DNA from: Candidatus Fokinia cryptica
GTDB lineage: Bacteria; Pseudomonadota; Alphaproteobacteria; Rickettsiales; Midichloriaceae
Length of the DNA stretch: 64,000 bases
NCBI RefSeq assembly: GCF_034359305.1
Contig: NZ_CP110343.1
Span: forward strand, 511,055 to 575,054
Direction of reading: 5' to 3'
The notes beneath the pieces are model-generated. The model was not told the DNA's origin and ran no database searches. It saw nothing but the letters and a program-made list of their open reading frames with translations. Positions 45,412 through 54,817 of this stretch are shown here, in pieces. Position 1 is the first letter of the stretch. Each line of letters opens with the position of its first letter. The position numbers were made by a program, and so were the translations under genes.

Positions 45412-47325
45412 CTATTTTTGAGTATTAAATATTAGTACTACTTCCACTTGTTTCCTTAATTCTGCTTGCATATCACGAAAACTTTTAGAATGCATTTCTT
45501 TCGGAGTAATAATTTTACTCAACACATGCAATTCTCTTTGTATCTCTAAATCTCTTCCATTTGATTTTACTGATTGCTTCGCTATTAACCATGGAGATGT
45601 AATTTGAAAATTTAGAATTTGTAGATTTTCTGCACTCGTATTTAAAAATAACTTTTTTGAGAAAATGGAATAAGGCGCATTTACAAATAAGTGACTTACT
45701 CTATCATCAAAAACACTGATATATTGCTGAAATTCAGACCATTGTATAGAAAACCCAAACCCCATATTTGTTACGGAGTAAGCATCTGGAATGATATAAC
45801 TATATTTAATAGGGATTACCTTAACACTTCTGGATGTAAGCGCTGGCATAGCAACTTCTTTCCGTTTTAAAGATGAATAATCTATCGCTTTACTAGCTCC
45901 CTCTACTATTGTGTAAAACATTGCACGCTCTATAACATGTCTTGGATAAAGAAGCTCTGCACCAGTAAATGGAATGGCACTTTCTCCACATATTTCTACT
46001 AAACCTTCTTCATGAATTTCTCTTTTTTCTTTATTTAGCAGTTGTATTTTTGATTCAATTTTTATATTTGAATGCCTGTAATCTATTTCTGGAATACTTT
46101 CAATTACAGAACCTGAAGATTTTAGCACAAGAGCTTCTCGAGCACTAATATCAGGAAATACACCATCTGCCATACTGATAAAATTCGTTGGATCAATCCA
46201 ATACACTTTACCATCACGTCCAGTTAGACGTACAATTGCATGATTACATCGGAAAATAAACGAAGAATTAGCAGGTGGTTGATATAAATAACCTCGATAT
46301 ACTAATGCTATGTTAGCCTCAATATTCATAGAACGTAAAATAGCAACTACACAAGAAGAAAACTCTTTGCAATCAGCAACTCCTGTATCAGTAATTTGTT
46401 TCAGACTACGCGGAAATATTTCCCCGTTCACTTCCCGCCAATCTCCCATGTATCTTATCCTCTCATTTAGCAATGACGTAATTACATTAAGTTTTGTTAT
46501 GATATCAGTATACTTTACAGCTTCCATTTTTATTTCTTGAAGCAATGGAGGTAGTTCTTTCGAAATAACAGCTTCAAATTTAGGAGTAAATGAATCACCA
46601 AATTCTTTAGAATTCTCAAATGACGAAAGAAATACAGAAGGATAATTTTCTGTACTGATATAAGAATCACTTTCTTCAATGACGCGAACTACTATTGGTT
46701 TTTTGAGTGTAAATACCATATTCTTAGCTCTTTGAGATTTCTTATCCATATCAGCTTTTACTTCAATATAATCGTCCGGATCGTTAACAGAAAATTTTAA
46801 TGGAATCTCTGAATGAACATTCATATTGAATTTTTCAGTATAAATCGAACCTAGTGATAATGAATCGATATAATGATTCGGGCGCATAGGCTTTAAAATC
46901 ATCTCTTTAAATTTTATAAACAACCTACTTCCTACTTTTACATTTGGAAATGATATAATTACTTGAATTTTATCATCAAAACCGCTTGTGTTGCTCGCTA
47001 AAGGTTTTATTTCTATTGATTTTTTAGGAACGATATAAGATTTGCCTTCGTTTATAACTTTAGCTTCTAAGATTTCGATCTTACTAGAATTTTCCTCATA
47101 TACTAGGGTGTATGTTCCATATTCCTTACGTGCTCTCTCATTTACAAGCTCATATTCTTTTGTAATCACTTTCTCAGTTTTACCATCTGCATTAACATGT
47201 ATATCAATATTTAAGAATTTGCATTTTACATGTACATCATCAACTGATTCCCATCTAGCATATGAAACACCAGGAAGAAGAATTAAACTAACCAATAATA
47301 TATAAGATAAAAATCTATCTCTCAT
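45412..47325 (-). CDS. exported DUF3857 / transglutaminase-like protein
   Basis: 637 residues. A signal peptide (RFLSYILLVSLILLPGVSYA, about residues 4-23) leads into a beta-rich DUF3857 domain (about 30-260). A transglutaminase-like domain follows (about 270-400) with the Cys-His-Asp triad visible: ADCKEFSSC (about 318), NHAIVRL (about 361) and WIDPTN (about 376). A C-terminal DUF2569/DUF3858-type beta region ends the protein. Such proteins are periplasmic or outer-membrane associated; the substrate is unknown, and protease or cross-linking activity is possible. It stands between recA and the DUF167 gene. Confidence 0.85.
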   Translation of the reverse strand: MRDRFLSYILLVSLILLPGVSYARWESVDDVHVKCKFLNIDIHVNADGKTEKVITKEYELVNERARKEYGTYTLVYEENSSKIEILEAKVINEGKSYIVPKKSIEIKPLASNTSGFDDKIQVIISFPNVKVGSRLFIKFKEMILKPMRPNHYIDSLSLGSIYTEKFNMNVHSEIPLKFSVNDPDDYIEVKADMDKKSQRAKNMVFTLKKPIVVRVIEESDSYISTENYPSVFLSSFENSKEFGDSFTPKFEAVISKELPPLLQEIKMEAVKYTDIITKLNVITSLLNERIRYMGDWREVNGEIFPRSLKQITDTGVADCKEFSSCVVAILRSMNIEANIALVYRGYLYQPPANSSFIFRCNHAIVRLTGRDGKVYWIDPTNFISMADGVFPDISAREALVLKSSGSVIESIPEIDYRHSNIKIESKIQLLNKEKREIHEEGLVEICGESAIPFTGAELLYPRHVIERAMFYTIVEGASKAIDYSSLKRKEVAMPALTSRSVKVIPIKYSYIIPDAYSVTNMGFGFSIQWSEFQQYISVFDDRVSHLFVNAPYSIFSKKLFLNTSAENLQILNFQITSPWLIAKQSVKSNGRDLEIQRELHVLSKIITPKEMHSKSFRDMQAELRKQVEVVLIFNTQK

Positions 47326-47527
47326 CTCAAATAAAGCACAATATTCGAATTAGAACAGATGTATTTGTACTTCCACATAAATACAAGTTTTTTTTTAAAA
47401 ATCCCTACCACTTAACAAAAAAAATGAGTTTTATCATTTTTCTTACACTAGAAAGATGACAATCGTTCTATTGTATGCAATACTAGTCATGCAACGTTTA
47501 TGCTATCGACATGATTTTAGCTTGAAA

Positions 47528-47776
47528 ATGGTAATAAATGTGAAGGTAATGGTAAACGCTTCTAAAAGTGAAATTATGGGATTTGAAGAAGATCTTTTTG
47601 GCAATAAAACACTTCGAGTTAGAGTAAGTGCAACGCCACAGGACGGTAAAGCAAATATTATGTTGATTAAACTACTAGCTACTCATTTTAATGTTTCGCG
47701 TAGCGATATAACTATTATAAAAGGAGCAACTTCCAGAACGAAATTGATTAGAATAAAGCAGTTAAAATTGCAATAA
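47528..47776 (+). CDS. DUF167 (YggU) family protein
   Basis: An 82-residue protein if started at the ATG 47528 (MVINVKVMVNASKSEIMG); the frame is open back to 47456. The family signature is present: VNASKSEIMGF, RVRVSATPQDGKANIMLIKLLA and the C-terminal ITIIKGATSRTKLIRI. The family is small, widespread and of unknown function. It is followed in tandem by the ABC substrate-binding protein gene. Confidence 0.85.
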   Translation: MVINVKVMVNASKSEIMGFEEDLFGNKTLRVRVSATPQDGKANIMLIKLLATHFNVSRSDITIIKGATSRTKLIRIKQLKLQ

Positions 47777-47827
47777 ATTAAAATACAATTTTAGATTCTT
47801 TTTATAGAGTTTAATTTAAATTAATTT

Positions 47828-48796
47828 ATGATTAAAAGAATATCATTTATCATTTTTATCAGTGCGACGTTAATTTCTTCGGTGTACATAATTTTTAGCA
47901 CAAGGAAAGACATTTCTAGAGTTGTTACTATCGCAAGTTGTTACGGTGCACACATTGCTTTAAATGAAGTAGTAGACGGAATGCGAATAGCTATTGCTGA
48001 AGAAAATAATAATGCTAAGCTTATTAAGTACAAAGCAGAGTATGCTAATTTCGATCGGCAACCAAATGCTCTAGCATACCTCCATTCACCTATACCAAGT
48101 GTTATAGCTACACTAGCTACGGTAACACAAAGTGGAAAGAGAAGTATCAGAGAAGTAGTAGTAATATTTGCATCTGTAAATGCTCCAGTGAAATCTACTA
48201 TATCAAAAAATGTTTATAGCCTACCGCATAACATAATAAAAGTTTCAGAAGGACAAAATATTGAATCAATGTTGGAGTTTGCAAAAAAAATTATGCCAAA
48301 TGCTAAAAGAGTTGGAATACTCTATAGTGCAAACGGAATAAATAAAGTCCGCCTTTTAGAAGAAATGAGAAAGTCCGTAAATAAGAAAAAATTTGACTTA
48401 GTATCATATCCGGTAACTTCATCACAAGATATACAAATGCAATTGCAGAAATTAAAAGACAATATTGATTTTCTATACGTTAAAGCAAGTGGAGTAATAC
48501 AACCATCTTTACCTATGATAGCTCAGGAGTGCAAAAAATTGGGTATACCTATAATAAATTCTAGTCATAATGAAGTTGTAGATGGATATGTCTTAGCAAG
48601 TTTTGGTGTTAATTATAAAAATATTGGAATAAAGGCTGCACGACTCGCAATAAATATTTTTAAAAATAAAATTACCCCAATGCAATTAAAACTCGAAAGC
48701 ACATACTACACTTCGTACATAAACGAAAAGCAAATGGAGATTTTTAAAATAGATAAATCTCTTATTCCTGACGACACAATAATCATCTCGAATTAA
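47828..48796 (+). CDS. ABC transporter substrate-binding protein (PF04392 type)
   Basis: 322 residues with an N-terminal signal/anchor (FIIFISATLISSVYIIFS, about 5-22) and the two-lobed periplasmic-binding fold of the TrpX/YngK-like family: VVDGMRIAI, AKKIMPNAKRVGILYSANG, LLEEMRKSVNKK, DFLYVKASGVIQPSLPMIAQ and KLGIPIINSSHNEVVDGYVLASFGVNYKNIG. Ligands of the family are often amino acids or related compounds. The permease and ATPase are not adjacent, so its transporter partners must be elsewhere or lost. Confidence 0.85.
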   Translation: MIKRISFIIFISATLISSVYIIFSTRKDISRVVTIASCYGAHIALNEVVDGMRIAIAEENNNAKLIKYKAEYANFDRQPNALAYLHSPIPSVIATLATVTQSGKRSIREVVVIFASVNAPVKSTISKNVYSLPHNIIKVSEGQNIESMLEFAKKIMPNAKRVGILYSANGINKVRLLEEMRKSVNKKKFDLVSYPVTSSQDIQMQLQKLKDNIDFLYVKASGVIQPSLPMIAQECKKLGIPIINSSHNEVVDGYVLASFGVNYKNIGIKAARLAINIFKNKITPMQLKLESTYYTSYINEKQMEIFKIDKSLIPDDTIIISN

Positions 48797-49257
48797 AAAC
48801 GGTTTATTAAAAATTAACCATAATAGTAGTAAACGATTTTTAAAATATTACCTATCAATTATAAGCTTCTTGTTACACGTCTACAAAAAATCTTTGAATG
48901 GCAATTAATTACGTGCATTCATTCCTGATGTGCGAGCAATTTGAGCTAAGCGTTATACATTCTTCCTATATCCTTATCAGCAAAATAGCATAAGAGCCGC
49001 CATTTCACACACTATCATCACCATATATTTGTAAGATAAGAGGATAACTAAATCCCATATAGATGAAATAACTAAACCTAGGAAGAACTACACCTACATC
49101 TCATCACCCCAAAACAAACTAAAGTAATCTACCTCGAGTACAACTTCACAAATATTTATAACAGATAAGAGGATAACTAAATCCCATATAGATGAAATAA
49201 CTAAACCTAGGAAGAACTACACCTACATCTCATCACCCCAAAACAAGCTAAAGTAAT
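48797..49257. other. gap holding a duplicated rpsD 3' end
   Basis: 461 nt between the ABC substrate-binding gene (plus) and rpsD (minus). The left 235 nt show nothing recognisable. The right part is made of two direct copies of a 112-nt block, the second running into the last codons of rpsD. Confidence 0.75.
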
Positions 49258-49274
49258 CTACCTCGAGTACAACT
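49034..49274. repeat. 112-nt direct duplication including the rpsD 3' end
   Basis: Copies 49034-49145 and 49163-49274 differ at only one position (near 49119/49248, AAACT against AAGCT) and are separated by 17 nt; the offset is 129 nt. The second copy ends inside rpsD and includes its stop codon and last five codons, so the first copy is a displaced duplicate of the rpsD end plus its trailer. It contains no long hairpin. It arose by a local duplication, probably recently given the near-identity. Confidence 0.93.
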
Positions 49275-49896
49275 CGATAGTAAGTTGAGGATCTACATTC
49301 ATAGGATACGGCACCTCTGCAAGTAGTGGTTTTCTAATAAACGTCACAGAAGAATCAGCACCATTAAAAGTGATATAAGAAGGTCGCACCTTAGCCTCAT
49401 TAGAGAGCGCACCCTGTACCACCTGCATCTCTAAAGCTTTTGGTGTCAACTCAAGAGTATCCGATGGTCGTAAAAACGCACTACCAACATTTAAATACTT
49501 CCCATTCACCTTCACATGCTTATGAGACACTAACTGCCTTGCCGCCCTCATTGTAGGAGCGTATTTACTTCTATACACCACCACATCAAGACGAGATTCA
49601 AGTAGACCTATCAAATTCTCTCCTACATCACCAGACATTTTAACGGCTTTCTTATAAATTCCTCTAAATTGCTTTTCCGTAATATTACAATAATACGCTT
49701 TCAACATCTGCTTTGCTCTCAACTGCATACCATACACAGAAGAACGCTTATAACCATTTCTCCCATGCATACCAGGAGGATAATTCCTCTTTACATATGC
49801 ATCATCAGCTTTCTCAGTCAAATTCGCTCCGAATCTTCTAGACGCTTTACACTTAGTTGTATTGATTTTTGTCACAACATCACTATGAATGTTCAT
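49258..49896 (-). CDS. rpsD: 30S ribosomal protein S4
   Basis: The frame opens at 49971, but the ATG at 49896 (MNIHSDVVTKINTTKCKASR) gives 212 residues, close to the S4 norm. Family features are RRFGANL, NYPPGMHGRNG, the S4 RNA-binding domain RLDVVVYRSKYAPTMRAARQ (about residues 98-117) and HKHVKVNGKYLNVGS. It ends LTIELYSR. It is a stand-alone gene here, not part of an rpsM-rpsK-rpsD-rpoA operon. Confidence 0.95.
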   Translation of the reverse strand: MNIHSDVVTKINTTKCKASRRFGANLTEKADDAYVKRNYPPGMHGRNGYKRSSVYGMQLRAKQMLKAYYCNITEKQFRGIYKKAVKMSGDVGENLIGLLESRLDVVVYRSKYAPTMRAARQLVSHKHVKVNGKYLNVGSAFLRPSDTLELTPKALEMQVVQGALSNEAKVRPSYITFNGADSSVTFIRKPLLAEVPYPMNVDPQLTIELYSR

Positions 49897-50194
49897 ACTT
49901 CGATAGCAACATGATAACGAATTACCATCAAAAAGCAATATGTTTTCAGCGAAATGAATACCAAAAAACACTATTTTTCAGCAAATTAATACATTTTAGC
50001 AAAGCAATTTCTAATACGAATTGCTTTAAAAAAGCATCGTAAAATAGAATGCTAGTTCTTCACGCAAAATAACAAATTTGAAATACCTTAAAGATAAAAA
50101 AATAAAGAGGTTAATTTTGGAATGAATTAAGTAAATTTACTATAATAAGGTGCATTTTTTTCCCTCTTATAAGAATAGCTATTTTTGATGAACA

Positions 50195-51397
50195 CTACTT
50201 GTCAGTTTTTATGAGCCCATAAAATAATAAAATCTTTTCCATGAGCAGCGACATAATAATGTTATACCCTACATTTAAAGCTGTTATAATCTCATCCATT
50301 AATATATTCATCATAAGCACGATGGAAATCATATCGTCATTAAAATGCAAATACTTCTCTAAGAGAGGTACAGATGCTAAGCTTATAGCTCCACCTCCAG
50401 GTACAGCGGTCATCCCTACTCTCATTAAAACGTAAAAAAAGCTAAACTCCAGCCATACAATTAGTGATGGTAGAGCCCCATAAAACTGGTAAGATAAAAA
50501 AGAAAAAAGAATAGCGTTAAGTATACAATCACCGATTTGCTGTACTCCAATAGTAATAGGAATGATAGAGCGTACTATATTAGGAAATTTTGCAAGCTTT
50601 GCTGCACTTTCCGCAACATATGGTAGAGCTATTATACTACTAGAAGATGTAAAAGCTACCATTACTGGATATGTTATAGTTTTAAGCACTCTCTTAATCT
50701 CTTCGTATTTCATACGTAGTGGTATCAAGAGTATTAAAATAAAATATACAGCAGAACAACTTAAAGCTATCGATAAAAAGTTAATCAAATTTCTTATAAA
50801 AGATACGATATCTTTTTGACCAAAATTAGCAATAAAAGCCATAATCATCACTATTATGGCTTTAGAAAAAAAGGTATGCATTATCCAAGTCATAAAATGC
50901 ATTGCTTTATCTAGAATTTTTTCAGCATCTTTCCACCTGCGTACTTTAGCAACACGACCGATAATAATACCAAGTACAATAAAGATTTTACTGTTCCAAA
51001 AGTCTGGTATTGGTATCCTAGCGTCGAATAATAAGTTTGCTGAATTAGTAGTAGTAGAATAAGCTATAGCAGTACTAAAGTACGGTAATAATGGAGCACT
51101 AAAGAAATAAGAGTACATGATTGCAATAAAATTAGAAATACATTCTAACAACACTATCGCAACCACAAACAGAGTTGCATTACTCTGCACTTTATACATA
51201 GCATTTGCCATCAAGGTAAATGTCAATACTGGTATAAAAAGCATTACTAAATTTCTTACATGCAACGCAAGCGTATGCACTATATCACGAATAATATCTG
51301 GTATAACAGAAAAAAAGTATGAATATCCAAGTATCAGCAATACAAAAAGAACGCTCTTAAGGTGACGTAAACGTAAGTAAGTAATCATAAAGCACAT
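50195..51397 (-). CDS. dicarboxylate/amino acid:cation symporter (DAACS family)
   Basis: A 400-residue membrane protein with eight or more hydrophobic segments. The GltP/DctA hallmarks are visible though altered: FTSSSSIIALPY (about residues 246-257, family SSSxxTLP), GMTAVPGGGAISLASV (about 330-345, family GxPGGGxI) and a final LMDEIITALNVGYN (about 364-377, family DRxxTxxNVxGD). It should import dicarboxylates or acidic amino acids, a common nutrient route in intracellular bacteria. The Asp-Arg pair of the last motif is DE here, so specificity may differ. tRNA-Thr lies just upstream. Confidence 0.88.
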   Translation of the reverse strand: MCFMITYLRLRHLKSVLFVLLILGYSYFFSVIPDIIRDIVHTLALHVRNLVMLFIPVLTFTLMANAMYKVQSNATLFVVAIVLLECISNFIAIMYSYFFSAPLLPYFSTAIAYSTTTNSANLLFDARIPIPDFWNSKIFIVLGIIIGRVAKVRRWKDAEKILDKAMHFMTWIMHTFFSKAIIVMIMAFIANFGQKDIVSFIRNLINFLSIALSCSAVYFILILLIPLRMKYEEIKRVLKTITYPVMVAFTSSSSIIALPYVAESAAKLAKFPNIVRSIIPITIGVQQIGDCILNAILFSFLSYQFYGALPSLIVWLEFSFFYVLMRVGMTAVPGGGAISLASVPLLEKYLHFNDDMISIVLMMNILMDEIITALNVGYNIIMSLLMEKILLFYGLIKTDK

Positions 51398-51453
51398 ACA
51401 ACAAACTTACAAAATCAACCCAAGCAACAGCAAAAGGATAGCTATATTTTTTT

Positions 51454-51528
51454 TGGTGCCAAAGATAGGAATTGAACCTACGACCTACTGATTACGAATC
51501 AGTTGCACTACCACTGTGCTACTTTGGC
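51454..51528 (-). tRNA. tRNA-Thr (anticodon CGT)
   Basis: A 75-nt minus-strand cloverleaf with encoded CCA. The acceptor GCCAAAG pairs with CTTTGGC, the anticodon stem ACTGA/TCAGT encloses the loop TTCGTAA with anticodon CGT, and the T-arm is TAGGTTCAATTCCTA. It lies between the BI-1 gene and the symporter gene, same orientation as both. Confidence 0.97.
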
Positions 51529-51566
51529 ACTAATCACCAATCAATCACTAATCCATTAATCAATCA

Positions 51567-52322
51567 CTAATCTCTTCGTCCGTTCATAAATCTGAGAAGC
51601 TGAACCACGTGAATGAATAGATTAATAAAATCCATATATAATGTCATAGCTCCATAAATTGCGACTTTTTCAGACATAGCAGAATCACTTCCCCCTCCAA
51701 TCATATAATACGTATCTCTAACTTTCTGGGTGTCATATGCTATCATGATCGTGAATACAAGCACACCTACAGCAGATAAGACGTAGTATATTACTGGACT
51801 TTGCATAAAGATGTTTATGATAGAAGCTACTACCATTCCTATTAAACCCATCATAGCGAATGAGCCAATCCCTGATAAATCACTTTTCGTAGTATATCCG
51901 TATATACTCATTCCTCCAAACATCCCAGTAGTAATAAGAGCAGCTCGTAATACCATATCTATTTCAAAAGTAATAGTAATTACTGAAATAGAAACTCCAA
52001 TAGACGACGCTAACAACCATAACATATTACGTACTTGAGATGGTGACATTGTCATAAATTTTGCACTACTATACCAACCTATCGCAAGAGGGGCAAACAT
52101 AAATATCATATAAAGCGGGGTTCCAAACAACAATCGTGCAAGAGGTGGAACTGACATAATAAGAAAGGCTACAAAAGCAGTAATTCCCAAAGAAATCGTC
52201 ATATCGCGATATACTTTGATCATATAAGTACGTAACCCTGCATCATAAGTCACAGAATCTGCACGAGCACTTCTAGTGTTTTCTATATTTTCGTAGTAGC
52301 GTTTTTCATAACGACTCATCAT
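51567..52322 (-). CDS. Bax inhibitor-1 family membrane protein
   Basis: The frame opens at 52364; the ATG at 52322 (MSRYEKRYYENIENTRSARA after a leading Met) gives 251 residues. Seven hydrophobic segments and the family pattern are present: AGLRTYMIKVYRDMTISLGI at the start, GIGSFAMMGLIGMVVASI in the middle and the ending AIYGAMTLYMDFINLFIHVVQ with its conserved Asp. It is related to YccA/YbhL. Eukaryotic members modulate cell death and Ca2+ leak; bacterial roles are unclear. Confidence 0.93.
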   Translation of the reverse strand: MMSRYEKRYYENIENTRSARADSVTYDAGLRTYMIKVYRDMTISLGITAFVAFLIMSVPPLARLLFGTPLYMIFMFAPLAIGWYSSAKFMTMSPSQVRNMLWLLASSIGVSISVITITFEIDMVLRAALITTGMFGGMSIYGYTTKSDLSGIGSFAMMGLIGMVVASIINIFMQSPVIYYVLSAVGVLVFTIMIAYDTQKVRDTYYMIGGGSDSAMSEKVAIYGAMTLYMDFINLFIHVVQLLRFMNGRRD

Positions 52323-52560
52323 TTTAACAAAAATGTTAAATGTTTTACAAAATGATGTTAACACATTACATCTTGTAAGAAAAGAAGATTAGACAATTTC
52401 TTCAGTAATTTTTCATTAAGCTGAAAAAACTCAGATATTATCAATTGCAGAAAATTAGTATATTAACATACTAAATTAGATGAAATTAAGCTTTGAATAT
52501 AGAAAATACATACTCATTCGTATATACATGTGAACCGGAGAAACCCTCAAAAAGAGCATA

Positions 52561-53154
52561 ATGCACAAGATTATTAAGTCTATACCAAACTTTATTACTT
52601 TACTCCGTATACTGCTTATACCGGTCTTGGTAATGTCATTTTACATACCAGGCTCAATAGGATGTTATACTGCTACTGCAATATTCATATTTGTAAGCAT
52701 TACAGATTTAATAGATGGGTATTTAGCTCGCACACTAAAATCTCAGAGTAATTTTGGCAGAGTATTTGATCCAGTAGCAGATAAAATGCTAATCGCAGCA
52801 GTTTTGTTAATGATAGCAGAGCAGAAAATAGTACCTACTCCGTTAATAGTAATAATATTATGTAGAGAAATATTTGTTTCAGGAATGAGGGAATACTTGG
52901 CAGTAATGCGTGTAGAAATATCCGTCAAATTACTAGGTAAAGTAAAAACATGCGCACAGATGATAGCAGTTACATTCTTATTACTTTCTAGAGAACATTT
53001 AGTGAGAGAGGAGGTTAGCATAGCAATAGGATTTGATGTATACTTCGCTGGAGAATATTTAATATGGAGTGCAGCATTTTTAACATTAATCTCAGGACTT
53101 GCATACTTTCTAGAAGGAATGAGAAAGCTAAACGAATATAATACTAAACAATAG
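52561..53154 (+). CDS. pgsA: CDP-diacylglycerol-glycerol-3-phosphate 3-phosphatidyltransferase
   Basis: Makes phosphatidylglycerol phosphate for anionic phospholipids. The CDP-alcohol phosphotransferase signature DG-x2-AR-x8-G-x3-D-x3-D is intact in DGYLARTLKSQSNFGRVFDP followed by VADK (about residues 54-76). 197 residues with about six membrane segments. It is divergent from the BI-1 gene and convergent with acpS, whose stop is 6 nt away. Confidence 0.94.
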   Translation: MHKIIKSIPNFITLLRILLIPVLVMSFYIPGSIGCYTATAIFIFVSITDLIDGYLARTLKSQSNFGRVFDPVADKMLIAAVLLMIAEQKIVPTPLIVIILCREIFVSGMREYLAVMRVEISVKLLGKVKTCAQMIAVTFLLLSREHLVREEVSIAIGFDVYFAGEYLIWSAAFLTLISGLAYFLEGMRKLNEYNTKQ

Positions 53155-53160
53155 AATACC

Positions 53161-53619
53161 TTATCTTCTAATGAGAGTTGTATTGGCTATTGCAAATGGG
53201 TACTGATCACTCATAGAAAGAGCGGTGTAAAATTCTCCTGCAAATTTTGTGTCATCACTCCAAAAAGGTGCACCTTTATCATTTTGCAAAATCTCCATGT
53301 CGCAAAATTTTAAATTGATACAGATCCCACAACCTAAAGCCTTTGAGTATGATTCTTTTGCTGCAAATCTCTTAGCAATATAACTCGCAATATCTATCAT
53401 CACATTTTGAGTAGCTAATTCATCGGGATTCATGGTAAATGTAAAATCTTCTTTTACATACTCTCGGTATTTACTAAAAAAGTACTCTATCTCTTTTTTT
53501 GTAAAAACCCTATTGAGAAATCTTGTACCATTTTCAAAAAGTATCCTCTCTACTCTATGTATATTTACTATATCCACCCCTACTCCTATATACGAAGGCA
53601 GAAATGATGCATCTGTCAC
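53161..53619 (-). CDS. acpS: holo-acyl-carrier-protein synthase
   Basis: Transfers 4'-phosphopantetheine from CoA to ACP. The two family motifs are present: GVGVDIVNIHRVE near the N-terminus (about 12-24) and the RFAAKESYSKALGCG segment with the catalytic Glu (about 84-98). 152 residues; an insertion (about 52-80) makes it longer than E. coli AcpS (126). It starts at a GTG that overlaps the ackA stop as GTGA, so it is translationally coupled to ackA. Confidence 0.93.
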   Translation of the reverse strand: MTDASFLPSYIGVGVDIVNIHRVERILFENGTRFLNRVFTKKEIEYFFSKYREYVKEDFTFTMNPDELATQNVMIDIASYIAKRFAAKESYSKALGCGICINLKFCDMEILQNDKGAPFWSDDTKFAGEFYTALSMSDQYPFAIANTTLIRR

Positions 53620-54770
53620 CGATTATTCTGAATGAATGTTCTGATATGATCGATTATTATCGACTCTTCGTTAACTTTTGCAATAATAATATCAGTTTTA
53701 CTACTTTTCGGCGAAATTAGAGTTGAACACTTTTCATTCATTAGATCATCTAGCAATAACCCGAACACAGATAATCCATCTACTATTCTCTTTCTTATAT
53801 AAGATGAATTTTCACCAATCCCACCAGAAAAAACTAACACATCTACCCCTCCTAAAATTGCAATCAAACCACTAATCTCTTTTACAGCTTTATACATAAA
53901 TACTTCTATCGCAAATTTAGCACTTTCTGAATTACTATTTAAGAGCTTTCTCATATCATTACTAATACCTGATATTGCTTTTAAACCTGAATCCTTATTT
54001 AGCATACGATGTATTTCGATAGCAGAGATTTTATAAATTTCTTGCATTAATAACGGGATTGCCGGATCTATTGCACCGCATCTTGTTCCCATCATAAAAC
54101 CATCCAGTGGCGTAAGTCCCATTGTAGTATCAACACTTTTTCCTTCACTAATCGCACAAGCACTAACTCCACTTCCCATATGAACAATTACTATTTTAGA
54201 ATCAGCTTTACCAGGTAAAGTATTAGAAACGCTATACATTGCACTTTCGTAAGCAATACCATGAAAACCATATTTTATTATACCATCTTTAGTATACTGT
54301 TGAGGTATAGGATATACCCTACGATGCATAGGAATCGTTCTGTGGAAACTAGTATCAAAATATGCGTATTGCGGTATATTAGAATTTTTTAATTTCTCTA
54401 TATTTTCTAACGCATATGGTTGATGTAAAGGACCAAATTTTACGAGCTCCTTGATTTTCGCTAGCACTTCTACATCTATAGGTAATAAGCCATGCATTTC
54501 AGTTCCACCATGTAAAACCCTATGTCCCATAGCTATAAATCTTGCATTATAGTGCTTTTGTATATACTCAATACAAAAATTTATTGCATCTGTACCATTT
54601 TGAATCTCTATATCTTTTACGAATTCACCATATTTTACAGAACAAGAAGTACTATTTAACAAAAAATCTACATGCATTACAACATCTATCCCTTGATCTT
54701 TATTGAAAGGACTCGCAGTAATCTTCAAACTAGAAGAACCAGTATTAGCGACAAGAATATAATCTACCAT
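53616..54770 (-). CDS. ackA: acetate kinase
   Basis: Interconverts acetyl phosphate + ADP and acetate + ATP. The frame opens at 54776, but the ATG at 54770 gives MVDYILVANTGSSSLKI, the usual ASKHA start, and 384 residues. Conserved segments are GHRVLHGG, FDTSFHRTIP, YGFHGIAYESA, HMGSGVSACAI, TTMGLTPLDGFMMGTRCGA and VFSGGIGENSSYIR. pta is not adjacent. The stop overlaps the GTG of acpS by 4 nt. Confidence 0.95.
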   Translation of the reverse strand: MVDYILVANTGSSSLKITASPFNKDQGIDVVMHVDFLLNSTSCSVKYGEFVKDIEIQNGTDAINFCIEYIQKHYNARFIAMGHRVLHGGTEMHGLLPIDVEVLAKIKELVKFGPLHQPYALENIEKLKNSNIPQYAYFDTSFHRTIPMHRRVYPIPQQYTKDGIIKYGFHGIAYESAMYSVSNTLPGKADSKIVIVHMGSGVSACAISEGKSVDTTMGLTPLDGFMMGTRCGAIDPAIPLLMQEIYKISAIEIHRMLNKDSGLKAISGISNDMRKLLNSNSESAKFAIEVFMYKAVKEISGLIAILGGVDVLVFSGGIGENSSYIRKRIVDGLSVFGLLLDDLMNEKCSTLISPKSSKTDIIIAKVNEESIIIDHIRTFIQNNR

Positions 54771-54817
54771 TATCAATGATAAGAATAATATATAAATTAT
54801 TATAGCAAAGATTATCT

